NCBI GenBank assembly: GCA_964415045.1
Contig: CAYPZL010000243.1
Coordinates: 1 to 7,419, forward strand
Source: CAYPZL01 sp964415045
GTDB lineage: Bacteria; Planctomycetota; Phycisphaerae; Sedimentisphaerales; Anaerobacaceae
DNA length: 7,419 nt
Reading direction: 5' to 3'
The position numbers and the translations under genes were made by a program. Under the pieces are notes generated by a model. It made no database searches, had not been told where the DNA came from, and was given only the letters and a program-made list of their open reading frames with translations. Numbering within the stretch: position 1 is the stretch's first letter; the number at the start of each line of letters is the position of its first letter. Below, piece by piece: positions 1-6,347 of this stretch.

Positions 1-293
1 CCCTCCCGCGGCGAAGCCGCTTCGTCCAATAGGTGACTTCTGTCGGTGGTGTCTAGTCAAGCCCCCCTCTACCCGAGGGCCGGTTTTTTTTGAGGACCAG
101 CGAGAGTTGGCGAGCACGGCCCTTTGGAAGGCGGGGGCAGGCCCCCTCGGAGGAGGCATCTCGCAAGAGAGGCGGGTTGCCCGCACCCGGTTCGTCTCGC
201 CGCACGCGGGCGCTGTTCGGCGTCGTAGTCCCAAGAACGCACGTCACGTCAACTGACACATCCCTTTTCCTCCTCGGTTCCTGCTGCAAACTC
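1..293. other. Non-coding, hairpin-rich region downstream of the chelatase operon
   Basis: I see no credible gene. Open frames crossing here overlap the AhpD-like gene antisense or out of frame and have no recognisable domain. The stretch contains several short perfect hairpins: GCGGC-GAA-GCCGC (8-20), CCCTC-TACCC-GAGGG (65-79), GGGGGC-AG-GCCCCC (133-146), TCTC-GCAA-GAGA (159-170) and GCGGG-TTG-CCCGC (172-184). No T-run follows any of them in the operon's direction, so no clear intrinsic terminator for the operon is visible. Confidence 0.55.
65..91 (+). terminator. Weak candidate intrinsic terminator, plus strand
   Basis: A 5-bp stem (CCCTC 65-69 with GAGGG 75-79) is followed by CCGG and then eight T (84-91). 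It would serve a rightward transcript entering from before the window and does not fit the leftward operon. The stem is short and the T-run is set off by four bases, so this is doubtful. Confidence 0.25.
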
Positions 294-560
294 TCATTCA
301 GACAGGCGATAGAACCCTGTTTCGTTTTCGCACCTTTGACGAACACGCCGCGCAATGGCTTCGACCTCGTCAATCTCGGCCTCACTGGCTCCCAATTTGC
401 GCGCCAGCGCGGCGAATTCCCCATGGCAGTGAGTGCAGAACGAAGCCACCGCGCAGCTCACGGCAACCAGCGCCTTTTCCTTATTGCCCACCGCCCCGGT
501 TCGCAGAACGAGGGCTCCCACATCGATCATTTTGTCCTCGACGGAACGCGGCAGTTTCAT
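294..560 (-). CDS. AhpD-like / carboxymuconolactone decarboxylase family small protein
   Basis: This 88-residue protein is the last gene of the operon. It lies 34 bases after the chelatase stop and has a strong Shine-Dalgarno (GGAGGA, 565-570) four bases before its ATG. It resembles the AhpD/CMD fold: a helical N-terminal part, then a helix carrying a CxxC pair (Cys42 and Cys45 in FCTHCHGEF), then the family-typical KLGASEAEI segment at about 55-63. AhpD-type proteins use the CxxC as a redox-active dithiol in peroxide reduction. Here the His expected four residues after the second Cys appears to be Phe49, and His46 follows the second Cys directly, giving CxxCH. The Glu that normally precedes the pair by about 12 residues is not in exact register (Glu28 is 14 before). 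The peroxidase relay may therefore be altered. CxxCH is also the c-type haem attachment motif, but no signal peptide is present, so haem attachment is unlikely. It is inferred to be a cytoplasmic thiol-redox or peroxide-protection partner of the tetrapyrrole system. The family assignment is fairly sure; the function is not. Confidence 0.8.
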   Translation of the reverse strand: MKLPRSVEDKMIDVGALVLRTGAVGNKEKALVAVSCAVASFCTHCHGEFAALARKLGASEAEIDEVEAIARRVRQRCENETGFYRLSE

Positions 561-564
561 TTGC

Positions 565-570
565 TCCTCC
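565..570 (-). promoter_or_regulatory. Ribosome binding site of the AhpD-like gene
   Basis: GGAGGA lies four bases before the ATG at 558-560, in the short gap after the chelatase gene. It supports this start and translation from the polycistronic message. No terminator or promoter is visible in the 34-base gap. Confidence 0.75.
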
Positions 571-594
571 GTGTGTCAGGAGTTGCGAATCTGA

Positions 595-3500
595 TCACGC
601 TGCTGGCCGGTTGCGGGCGGCGCGGTAAAGCATGCCGGAGGCGAAGGCCGAAGCGCACAGCACAGCAGCCAGAAGCGTAACCTGCCAGTACTTGTTTGGT
701 TCTGGTTCTGCCGTGTCGGAGGGCGCGGTCTTGGGAGAGGGGTTCGCGTGTTTCGTGGCAGTTGGGACTGGGGATGGCGGGGCACCGTCATCGGCTGGGT
801 GCTGTCGGGAATCTGGCTCGGGAGGTGTCAAGACGCGGCCTTCAACCGGTTGCGGTGCCTTGGCGGGCTGGTCTGAGGCGCCGGCAGATGCCAGGGCCTT
901 GCTCAGCTCCACGTTACCCGTACGCTGCAATTGCCTTCGGAATCGTTCCAATGTGGCGTCAACAACCTGCTTCGACGCGCCGGCGAGTTCCTGCGCGAGC
1001 GTGTTGAGGCCCGGGTTGGCGCAGATGTGTGACGTGCATGCCGGGCCATGTTGAGCGACCGTTTCCACGTAGACACGCGCCGCCAACTCCAGTGTCTTGC
1101 TGTCTAGCTCCTGCAGGCCCTTGCGATGCGTTTCCAGAACGCGCGAGGCGATATTCTGAAGGGCGTGCGGATTGTGCTGGTCGAAGAACTCGCGGAGCCC
1201 CATCTGGTACTTGTCGTCCAGGTAGATCTCGGCATATTTCTTCCAGTCATCCGCCGTAATGACGTCACTGACCACGTCCCACCCAAACTGGTTGTCGGCG
1301 ATGCGGCTGAAGTACCGGGCTCCGTCGTAGCCTTCGGCCTTCATGGCGCGGATGAAGTCCGGGTTGTGATAGCGGCTTAGGAGTTCCATGACAATAGCCT
1401 CGCGCCCGCTGAGCACCTTCTGGCCGCGCACGAGGTCGTTGACGTACAAATCAGGCTGTTTCCCGTCAAGCTGCTCGATGGTCAGGGCCAGGGCCCCCTG
1501 ATACTCGAAGTTCTCGGTCAGGTCCATGATGCCGTAAAGGTTGCTGCTGCGGCCATGGATGACGCCTTGCACACCTCGAAGCTGTCGCTGGAAGAGCTCA
1601 TGCGCCGGCTGAGCCCATCCGTCATTTGAAAAGGCAAAGGACATGCGATGGAGATACTGGTCGGCAACCTCGGCGCGCTCGGACCACTGGTCGGAAGCCT
1701 GCACGAAGCCGTCGACGCCCGTGCCGTACATCCCGGTCTGCGCCCCGAAGATGCGGAGCAGCGCCAACCTCTGGCTTTCGTCGGGCTCGGCGCCCCGCCC
1801 AGTCAGCTCACGGGCCAGCTTCTGCGTGTTGATGTGAACGTGGTTGGGGAGTCCTGATTCCGGCGGGGCGTCGTGTGCCAGTCGAATCGCCTTGTCCAAC
1901 AGGAGCATCTTATCTGGGAACGAATCGCGGTACATGCCGGTAACCGTCATGACGACGTCGACACGGGGACGCCCCAACGGCGTGACGAGTTTCACGTCCT
2001 CGACGTCGCCGCGTTGATTCCAAACCGGCTCCAGGCCCAAGAAGTACAGGACTTCCGACTCAAGGGCCCCGTGAGTGCGAATCAAGGTGTTGGCCCAGAG
2101 GGTGATGCTGAGCTTGCTCGGATAGGCGCCATGGCGGCGGCGATGGATGTCGAGCGTCTGTTCGGCCATCCGCTTGCCAACGGCCCACGCCTCGAGGGTG
2201 GGCAGCTTCTGGGGATTGTACTGGTACTGGTTCCTCCCGGTGGGAAAGATGTCGGGGTTCGACAGAGGGTCGCCGGGCGGGCCAACCGGAATGAATTGGC
2301 CGTCCAGGGCTCGAGTCAGGAACTCGAGTTCCTGGTTGTGACGCATGTGCCACGCCGTGTATTCCATCGTGGCCCGGGCACTCGTCTCCGCCGGTTTGGG
2401 CTCCGTCGGCGCCTCCGGCGCTGCCGGTGGCACCGGCGGCCCAGCGGAATCCGCTTCGGCCACAGTTGCCAACCACGTCTGTTCATCGTCGGCGTTCAGG
2501 CCGGCCTCACGCAGCTCTTGCAGCTCGTCTTGGAACATGCGCGGAAGCATGTCCGCGGTGGCCTCTTGCGAGTACGCTTCGCCGAACGTGTGTAGACCTC
2601 GCGGGCCGGATTGCGCCTCGACCTCGGCGAGCCAGTGTTCGATCAGGTGAACTTCACGGTCTTCCAGAGATGTCGAGCCGTCAGCCGCGTGTTCGTTCGC
2701 GTCGCCGTGCTCGTGAGCTAGCGCACGGTCGTATCCCAGGTCGGTGGCGAGCTTCGCAATGCTCTTGTAGTACTCGGCCTGGAGCCCGCTTTGCTTCTGG
2801 TCACGTGCGTGCACATAGCTACCCGTCAACTCCTGAAGCTTGGCCAAGTCACCGTACAACCCGGTGCTGGTTAGGGGCGGAGTTGCATGAGTCAGGATCA
2901 CTGCCTGACCGCGTCTTTTGGCGGCGACCGCCTCCCCTATTCCATCGACGATGTACGGGTAGATGTTCGGCAAGTCGCCCAGCACAACGCCGGGAGGGTC
3001 GTCCCAGGCCAGCCCGTTGCTCTTGCCCGGCAGAAACTCCAGCGTACCGTGCCGTCCCAAGTGCACCGCCGCGCTGGCTTGCCACTCGTGTCGCAGCCAG
3101 AAATAGAAAGCCAGGTACTGATGCGTCGGCCACATCAGCGGGTCGTGATAGAGGGCAGCCTGTTTCTGCGACGAGGCCCGGGCGGGCTGCGGGGCCAATA
3201 GGACGTTGCCGACCTGAAAACCCGGAAGCACAAAGTAGTGCTGGCCGTCCCGCGTCACGGTCATGATGTCGCCGGGCGGCTGGCCCCACTGCTGGCTGAT
3301 CTGGCGCCTGGCTTCCGCAGGCAAGCGGTCATAGTGGGCCAAGTACTTCTCCACCGGCCATAGCACTGCCCCTTTCTCGACCAGCCGGTCTACCTCGGCC
3401 GGGGCCCACTTGCCCACGTTCCGCCCCACCGACAGCATCGAATCGATGATCGTCTGCCGGTCGATCTTGCCTTCGACGCGATAACCGCGCTGGCCAAGAT

Positions 3501-4830
3501 CCGCCAGTATCCGTTCGAGGCTCGCGGTCACGTTCAAGTAACTGGCCCCGACGTTGTGCTTGCCGCCACTGTGGTTGTAGAACAGGATCGCGAGCCGGCG
3601 ATTGGCGGGTTCCGTCCGTCGCAGCTTGGCCCACGCCAATGCCCGTCGGATTTGCCACTGGTAGTTTTCTTCGATGACCACGGTGCGAAAGTACCGCTGA
3701 TTCGTGTCCGGGTTGGTCACCGGCTGCCGCGCGGCGATCACCGTGGGCTCGATCAGTCCTGATAGCTCGGGGGTCACGACGCCACTGAGGAGGTACGAGG
3801 GAGGCATCCCCTGGCGGCTTCGACGCCATTCTTCCTGGGGGATGTTGAGGATGATGCTATTGAGGACGGGCACGTTCAGCTTTTGCAGCCCATCGTAGTG
3901 CCACGGCTTCTCGTGCATCAGGCGAAAGCTGGAGCTGAGCAGGACGTCCACGCCGGAAAAAAACTCCCCGATCGGCGAAGCGGCCGTGTCATCTTGCCCG
4001 ACCGGCAGAAACCAGAAGCCCAAGACGGGATTGGCCCCGGCCTGCTCCAGTCCGCGAACAAGCTGGGTGAAGTAGTCGGTCTCTTCGTTCAAGTACAAGG
4101 TGTTGTAGACGAAGATTCCAACTTTCGGTGCCTCGGGCTTGAAGCTCGGATGCGCCGCGTACCATTTCCAGTAGCTTTCTGCGTCGGGAAACACCCTGTC
4201 GGCATCCGGATGGTAGATCCCTTCGATCGGGGCCTGCGCAGGCTGACGCGCCTCGACGCTGGGCACGTGGAACAGCTCACAGACCCTCTCGAAAAGGCCG
4301 ATCATGTTGGATACGCCGCGCTCCCGGTAGTACGGGGCCAGATCCGGCAGGTCGTCTATCAGCACGGCACAGTCGCGGTACTTCAGATTCGAGTGACTGA
4401 CAACCCACGTACCCTTGTCCGCAGCCGCAGCCACGGCCTCATCGAGCTTCGGGATAGAGCATCTCAGCGCGAGAATCATGTCGTATCGCTCGAACTCAAG
4501 CGGCCGCGGAGATCCCGCCCACTCCTGCTCGACCCAGAGATCCAGGACCAGCTTCTCCGACCCGTGGAGCTTGCAGAACCGGTCGTACGCATGGACGAAG
4601 ATCGGCGTATGAACGGCCACGGTGAGGACGGCCAACTTGACCGGTTCACCAGGGGCCTTCTTGCGCGTCGGCCGGCGTGGCCCCGACGCCGAAAGGACGG
4701 TCTCCGATCCCTTCTCGCCGCTGGTTGTGACCTCCTGCGACATACCCATCGACGGTAGCATCAGCGCCGCTGCTGCAATCATTCGAGCCACCGTACCCAC
4801 GCAACGGTACGAGCCGCTAGTCCGGCACAT
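595..4830 (-). CDS. Membrane-anchored CobN/ChlH-type chelatase large subunit (HmuS-like)
   Basis: This 1411-residue protein belongs to the CobN / magnesium-chelatase H family, which binds a tetrapyrrole and inserts or removes its metal. Family signatures in order: EGIYHP (203-208), the NHSGGKHNVG region (419-428), HLGRHGTLEFLPGK (590-603, the most diagnostic block, with His590, His594, Glu598 and Lys603), GDPLSNPDIFPTGRN (853-867), and further on the RTHGALESEVLYFLGLEPVWN and LGRPRVDVVMTVTGMYRDSFP blocks. The usual two halves are joined by a Pro/Ala/Glu-rich linker at about 792-821. Unlike cytoplasmic CobN, residues 1-31 look like a signal sequence (Arg-containing start, hydrophobic stretch 17-30). 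The C-terminus has a Pro-rich stalk (about 1314-1380), one membrane segment (about 1383-1402) and an Arg-containing tail, so the body should face the periplasm. The ATG at 4828-4830 is chosen because GGAGGT lies five bases upstream; Met17 is a weaker alternative. It overlaps the DUF2149 gene by 14 bases, and no CobS/CobT is nearby. HmuS, a haem de-chelatase of gut Bacteroidota, is the closest known model. The substrate here (haem, corrinoid or other) is inference. Confidence 0.93.
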   Translation of the reverse strand: MCRTSGSYRCVGTVARMIAAAALMLPSMGMSQEVTTSGEKGSETVLSASGPRRPTRKKAPGEPVKLAVLTVAVHTPIFVHAYDRFCKLHGSEKLVLDLWVEQEWAGSPRPLEFERYDMILALRCSIPKLDEAVAAAADKGTWVVSHSNLKYRDCAVLIDDLPDLAPYYRERGVSNMIGLFERVCELFHVPSVEARQPAQAPIEGIYHPDADRVFPDAESYWKWYAAHPSFKPEAPKVGIFVYNTLYLNEETDYFTQLVRGLEQAGANPVLGFWFLPVGQDDTAASPIGEFFSGVDVLLSSSFRLMHEKPWHYDGLQKLNVPVLNSIILNIPQEEWRRSRQGMPPSYLLSGVVTPELSGLIEPTVIAARQPVTNPDTNQRYFRTVVIEENYQWQIRRALAWAKLRRTEPANRRLAILFYNHSGGKHNVGASYLNVTASLERILADLGQRGYRVEGKIDRQTIIDSMLSVGRNVGKWAPAEVDRLVEKGAVLWPVEKYLAHYDRLPAEARRQISQQWGQPPGDIMTVTRDGQHYFVLPGFQVGNVLLAPQPARASSQKQAALYHDPLMWPTHQYLAFYFWLRHEWQASAAVHLGRHGTLEFLPGKSNGLAWDDPPGVVLGDLPNIYPYIVDGIGEAVAAKRRGQAVILTHATPPLTSTGLYGDLAKLQELTGSYVHARDQKQSGLQAEYYKSIAKLATDLGYDRALAHEHGDANEHAADGSTSLEDREVHLIEHWLAEVEAQSGPRGLHTFGEAYSQEATADMLPRMFQDELQELREAGLNADDEQTWLATVAEADSAGPPVPPAAPEAPTEPKPAETSARATMEYTAWHMRHNQELEFLTRALDGQFIPVGPPGDPLSNPDIFPTGRNQYQYNPQKLPTLEAWAVGKRMAEQTLDIHRRRHGAYPSKLSITLWANTLIRTHGALESEVLYFLGLEPVWNQRGDVEDVKLVTPLGRPRVDVVMTVTGMYRDSFPDKMLLLDKAIRLAHDAPPESGLPNHVHINTQKLARELTGRGAEPDESQRLALLRIFGAQTGMYGTGVDGFVQASDQWSERAEVADQYLHRMSFAFSNDGWAQPAHELFQRQLRGVQGVIHGRSSNLYGIMDLTENFEYQGALALTIEQLDGKQPDLYVNDLVRGQKVLSGREAIVMELLSRYHNPDFIRAMKAEGYDGARYFSRIADNQFGWDVVSDVITADDWKKYAEIYLDDKYQMGLREFFDQHNPHALQNIASRVLETHRKGLQELDSKTLELAARVYVETVAQHGPACTSHICANPGLNTLAQELAGASKQVVDATLERFRRQLQRTGNVELSKALASAGASDQPAKAPQPVEGRVLTPPEPDSRQHPADDGAPPSPVPTATKHANPSPKTAPSDTAEPEPNKYWQVTLLAAVLCASAFASGMLYRAARNRPAA

Positions 4831-5152
4831 AGATTACCTCCCCGTTCTCCAACTCGTAGGCGACACCCAGGCGAATCCCCTGGCCGCCAGCTTTGCGCGG
4901 GCTCAATCGATGGATTCGGATCGACTTGCCCCGTCGGGAGAGCACTTCGGTGTGTCCCGACTCGGTTCGCCTCAGCAGTATCCAATCGTCGCTGGACTGC
5001 ATCAAATCGCTGAGGCTCAGCGCACCCAGCGCTGTCAACAAGAACGCGATGGCCAGCACGATCGACAGATCGAACAGGTTCGGCACCAGGCTCAGTGGGT
5101 CGTCGTCTGCCATTGCGTCCATGAACCGGCGGGGCCGGAGTCGTCGTCTCAT
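4817..5152 (-). CDS. DUF2149 protein, ExbD/TolR-like single-pass membrane protein
   Basis: This is a 111-residue protein when started at the ATG at 5150-5152. That start overlaps the stop of the ExbB-like gene as ATGA and has AGGAGG seven bases upstream. The frame stays open further upstream (Met at 5230), but that would put 26 extra codons inside the ExbB gene. The Arg-rich N-terminus (MRRRLRPRRF) should be cytoplasmic. It is followed by the DUF2149 hallmark DDDPLSLVPNLFD (16-28), one membrane segment (about 27-46) and a small extracytoplasmic domain with the conserved-looking GVAYELENGEVIYVPD end. Asp28 at the cytoplasmic edge of the helix matches the position of the essential Asp in ExbD/TolR, so I infer an ExbD-like role: pairing with the ExbB-like channel and passing force or conformational change to the chelatase homologue encoded next. 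DUF2149 has no established biochemical function that I know of. It recurs beside CobN-like and ExbB-like genes, including in Bacteroidota hmu loci. Confidence 0.88.
   Translation of the reverse strand: MRRRLRPRRFMDAMADDDPLSLVPNLFDLSIVLAIAFLLTALGALSLSDLMQSSDDWILLRRTESGHTEVLSRRGKSIRIHRLSPRKAGGQGIRLGVAYELENGEVIYVPD
4836..4841 (-). promoter_or_regulatory. Ribosome binding site of the CobN/HmuS-like gene
   Basis: GGAGGT (inside GGGGAGGT) lies five bases before the ATG at 4828-4830, within the end of the DUF2149 coding sequence. It decides the start that includes the full signal sequence, over the in-frame Met 16 codons later. Confidence 0.75.
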
Positions 5153-5856
5153 GCTGGAGCCTCCTCGGTTTCGATACGCCTCGTTAGTGCCGTCGGTTTC
5201 TCGGCGGAGTGCAGATTCAGAAGCGTACACACCAGATCGCTCACCAATTCAATGTCGCCTGCCACCAGATCGGCCGTGTGGGCCCGGGCCATGGCGATCA
5301 CGTAGCTGATCCCACCGATCAGTAGTCCCACCACGGTCGTGGAAAAGGCCACCACCAATTGAGCCGAGAGTCGGCCCAAATCGCCTTCACTCAGGGCCAT
5401 CAGGCCCGGCCCCAGAGGGATCAAGGTCCCGGCCAGGCCCAGGCAAGGTCCGAGACGCACCAGCACGCGCACCCGATTCACATCGCGGGCGAGCGCTGCC
5501 TCGACCTGGCCGACCAGGTGGTCGATGCGTGCCGAGAGCGTGTGACGTGCACCTCGATCGAGTTCGTCCAGAAGTAGGGTGACGAACCGCCTGAGTTGCG
5601 GATGCTGCCGGCGGCTCTCGGCCACTGCCTTCAAGGACGACACGACGGAATTCTGATCGTCGAGGCAGATATCCCTCAATTGGCGGGCTGTCTCCGGCGT
5701 CCGGTGAGACCGCACGATCCACGCGTCGTGGACCAGTTCTCCCAGGTGCCACATCATCCGCAGGAAACACAAGCCCAGGAGCACCAGTGTGGGGTAGAGA
5801 AGCAGGAGGCTGGTCCTGTAGACCAACTGCCCGATACCCCAGTCTTCGATAGCCAT
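5149..5856 (-). CDS. MotA/TolQ/ExbB-family proton channel subunit
   Basis: This 235-residue inner-membrane protein is the first gene of the operon. Its layout is typical of ExbB/TolQ: a short N-terminus, membrane segment 1 (about 13-34), a long charged cytoplasmic helical region (about 37-128), then segments 2 (about 133-156) and 3 (about 165-189) and a cytoplasmic tail. The family core is visible as LGPCLGLAGTLIPLGPG (135-151) and AFSTTVVGLLIGG (170-182). Thr144 and Thr173/Thr174 sit where channel-lining Thr residues occur in ExbB; the Glu of E. coli ExbB in segment 3 appears to be absent. Such proteins form oligomers that, with an ExbD/TolR partner, conduct protons and drive an extracytoplasmic process. 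Here the partner would be the overlapping DUF2149 protein. No TonB gene is present. Pairing with a CobN-like gene suggests energising tetrapyrrole processing rather than a generic Tol or Exb system. The ribosome binding site is weak (GCGGA, about 10 bases upstream). Confidence 0.9.
   Translation of the reverse strand: MAIEDWGIGQLVYRTSLLLLYPTLVLLGLCFLRMMWHLGELVHDAWIVRSHRTPETARQLRDICLDDQNSVVSSLKAVAESRRQHPQLRRFVTLLLDELDRGARHTLSARIDHLVGQVEAALARDVNRVRVLVRLGPCLGLAGTLIPLGPGLMALSEGDLGRLSAQLVVAFSTTVVGLLIGGISYVIAMARAHTADLVAGDIELVSDLVCTLLNLHSAEKPTALTRRIETEEAPA
5160..5165 (-). promoter_or_regulatory. Ribosome binding site of the DUF2149 gene
   Basis: AGGAGG lies seven bases before the ATG at 5150-5152, within the last codons of the ExbB-like gene. 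With the ATGA stop/start overlap it fixes the short 111-codon start and predicts translational coupling. Confidence 0.75.
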
Positions 5857-5900
5857 GTTGAGGATCCGCTGGAGAACGCAAGCGAAGTAACACGAATTTC

Positions 5901-5929
5901 ACTATCTTATTACTCGGGGAGGCGATCAA
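5901..5929 (-). promoter_or_regulatory. Candidate sigma70-like promoter of the chelatase operon
   Basis: On the minus strand, TTGATC (5924-5929) and GATAGT (5901-5906) are separated by 17 bases. This predicts a transcription start near 5894 and a leader of about 38 bases before the ExbB-like ATG. Each hexamer matches four of six consensus positions. Planctomycete promoters are poorly defined, so this is tentative. Confidence 0.35.
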
Positions 5930-6105
5930 CAAGCCCTCGCTGCACCCCAGAAGCGAACCCTCGCCCTCCAACAGCGGCTTTCGGAAGCGTGTGGACTGCG
6001 CAATGCAGAGGGCGCCGCACTCGCACACGCCAGCGGTTTCTTCTGGTTCATCCCCGACTTCGGGGGGCTCAGCTCGGGCTCCGACAGAGGAAGCTGTCCC
6101 GGCCC

Positions 6106-6127
6106 GCCTCGGCCGTACGCCTCGGCC
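6106..6127. repeat. Short direct repeat GCCTCGGCC x2
   Basis: Two identical 9-base copies (6106-6114, 6119-6127) are separated by GTAC in the intergenic region. CGCCTCG from either copy can pair with CGAGGCG at 6156-6162, so an RNA from here could fold in two alternative ways. No function is known. Confidence 0.5.
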
Positions 6128-6269
6128 CTGCTTGGCCTGCCGGGGCGTTGGGAGGCGAGGCGACGGGGGAGCGTGCGTTGTAACTCATTGTAGTATAACA
6201 CGTTGTGGCTAAGGCCTGGCCCACGTGACGCCCGAGGAATTCGGAGACGCGTTTTTTCACTCGGGACGA

Positions 6270-6298
6270 TTGCACTGCGAATCTCCGTCCGGTACACT
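6270..6298 (+). promoter_or_regulatory. Candidate promoter of the DUF1559 gene
   Basis: TTGCAC (6270-6275) and TACACT (6293-6298) are exactly 17 bases apart. The predicted start is near 6305, with a leader of about 43 bases before the ATG at 6348. The -10 box matches four of six consensus positions and the -35 box three of six. Position and spacing are good; the hexamers are only moderate. Confidence 0.4.
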
Positions 6299-6315
6299 GT
6301 AATACCAATTTCAAT

Positions 6316-6328
6316 TTCGTAACACGAA
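6316..6328 (+). promoter_or_regulatory. Palindrome TTCGT-AAC-ACGAA in the DUF1559 leader
   Basis: A perfect inverted repeat with 5-base arms and a 3-base centre lies between the predicted promoter and the ribosome binding site. It could be an operator or a small leader hairpin. Ten of its bases (GTAACACGAA) recur at 5887-5896, next to the predicted start of the divergent operon. The regulator is unknown. Confidence 0.3.
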
Positions 6329-6347
6329 CACGCGGGGGGACAGACGG

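Larger units (their letters stand above)
5857..6347. other. Divergent intergenic region, about 490 bp
   Basis: No credible gene lies here. Open frames on both strands are Arg/Pro/Ser-rich, resemble no family I know and lack convincing start signals. It holds a candidate promoter at each end, an inverted repeat CCCCGA-CT-TCGGGG (6052-6065), and a 9-base direct repeat GCCTCGGCC (6106-6114 and 6119-6127). Part of that repeat (CGCCTCG) is complementary to CGAGGCG at 6156-6162. It also holds an AT-richer patch around 6180-6202. No cobalamin riboswitch consensus is recognisable. Confidence 0.6.

Noticed and set aside
53..424. Minus-strand open frame of 123 codons overlapping the AhpD-like gene
   Set aside because: It starts inside the AhpD-like gene in another frame, is low-complexity Arg/Pro-rich, and has no recognisable family.
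90..680. Long plus-strand open frame of 196 codons
   Set aside because: It is antisense to the AhpD-like gene and the end of the chelatase gene. Its composition is Arg/Ser-rich with no domain or good start signal. It is a GC-rich shadow frame.
3883..4758. Plus-strand open frame of 291 codons inside the chelatase gene
   Set aside because: It is antisense to clearly conserved CobN-family coding sequence and encodes no recognisable domain.
595..4830. Annotation as aerobic-pathway cobaltochelatase CobN for B12 synthesis
   Set aside because: The signal sequence, membrane anchor, ExbB/DUF2149 partners and lack of CobS/CobT in the window argue against a cytoplasmic hydrogenobyrinate chelatase, although the fold family is the same.
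5926..6297. Minus-strand open frame of 123 codons in the divergent intergenic region
   Set aside because: It is Arg/Ser/Pro-rich, resembles no family, has no convincing ribosome binding site, and would overlap the candidate promoters at both ends.
5857..6347. Cobalamin riboswitch upstream of the operon
   Set aside because: I looked for the conserved B12-box-like core on both strands and found nothing resembling it.
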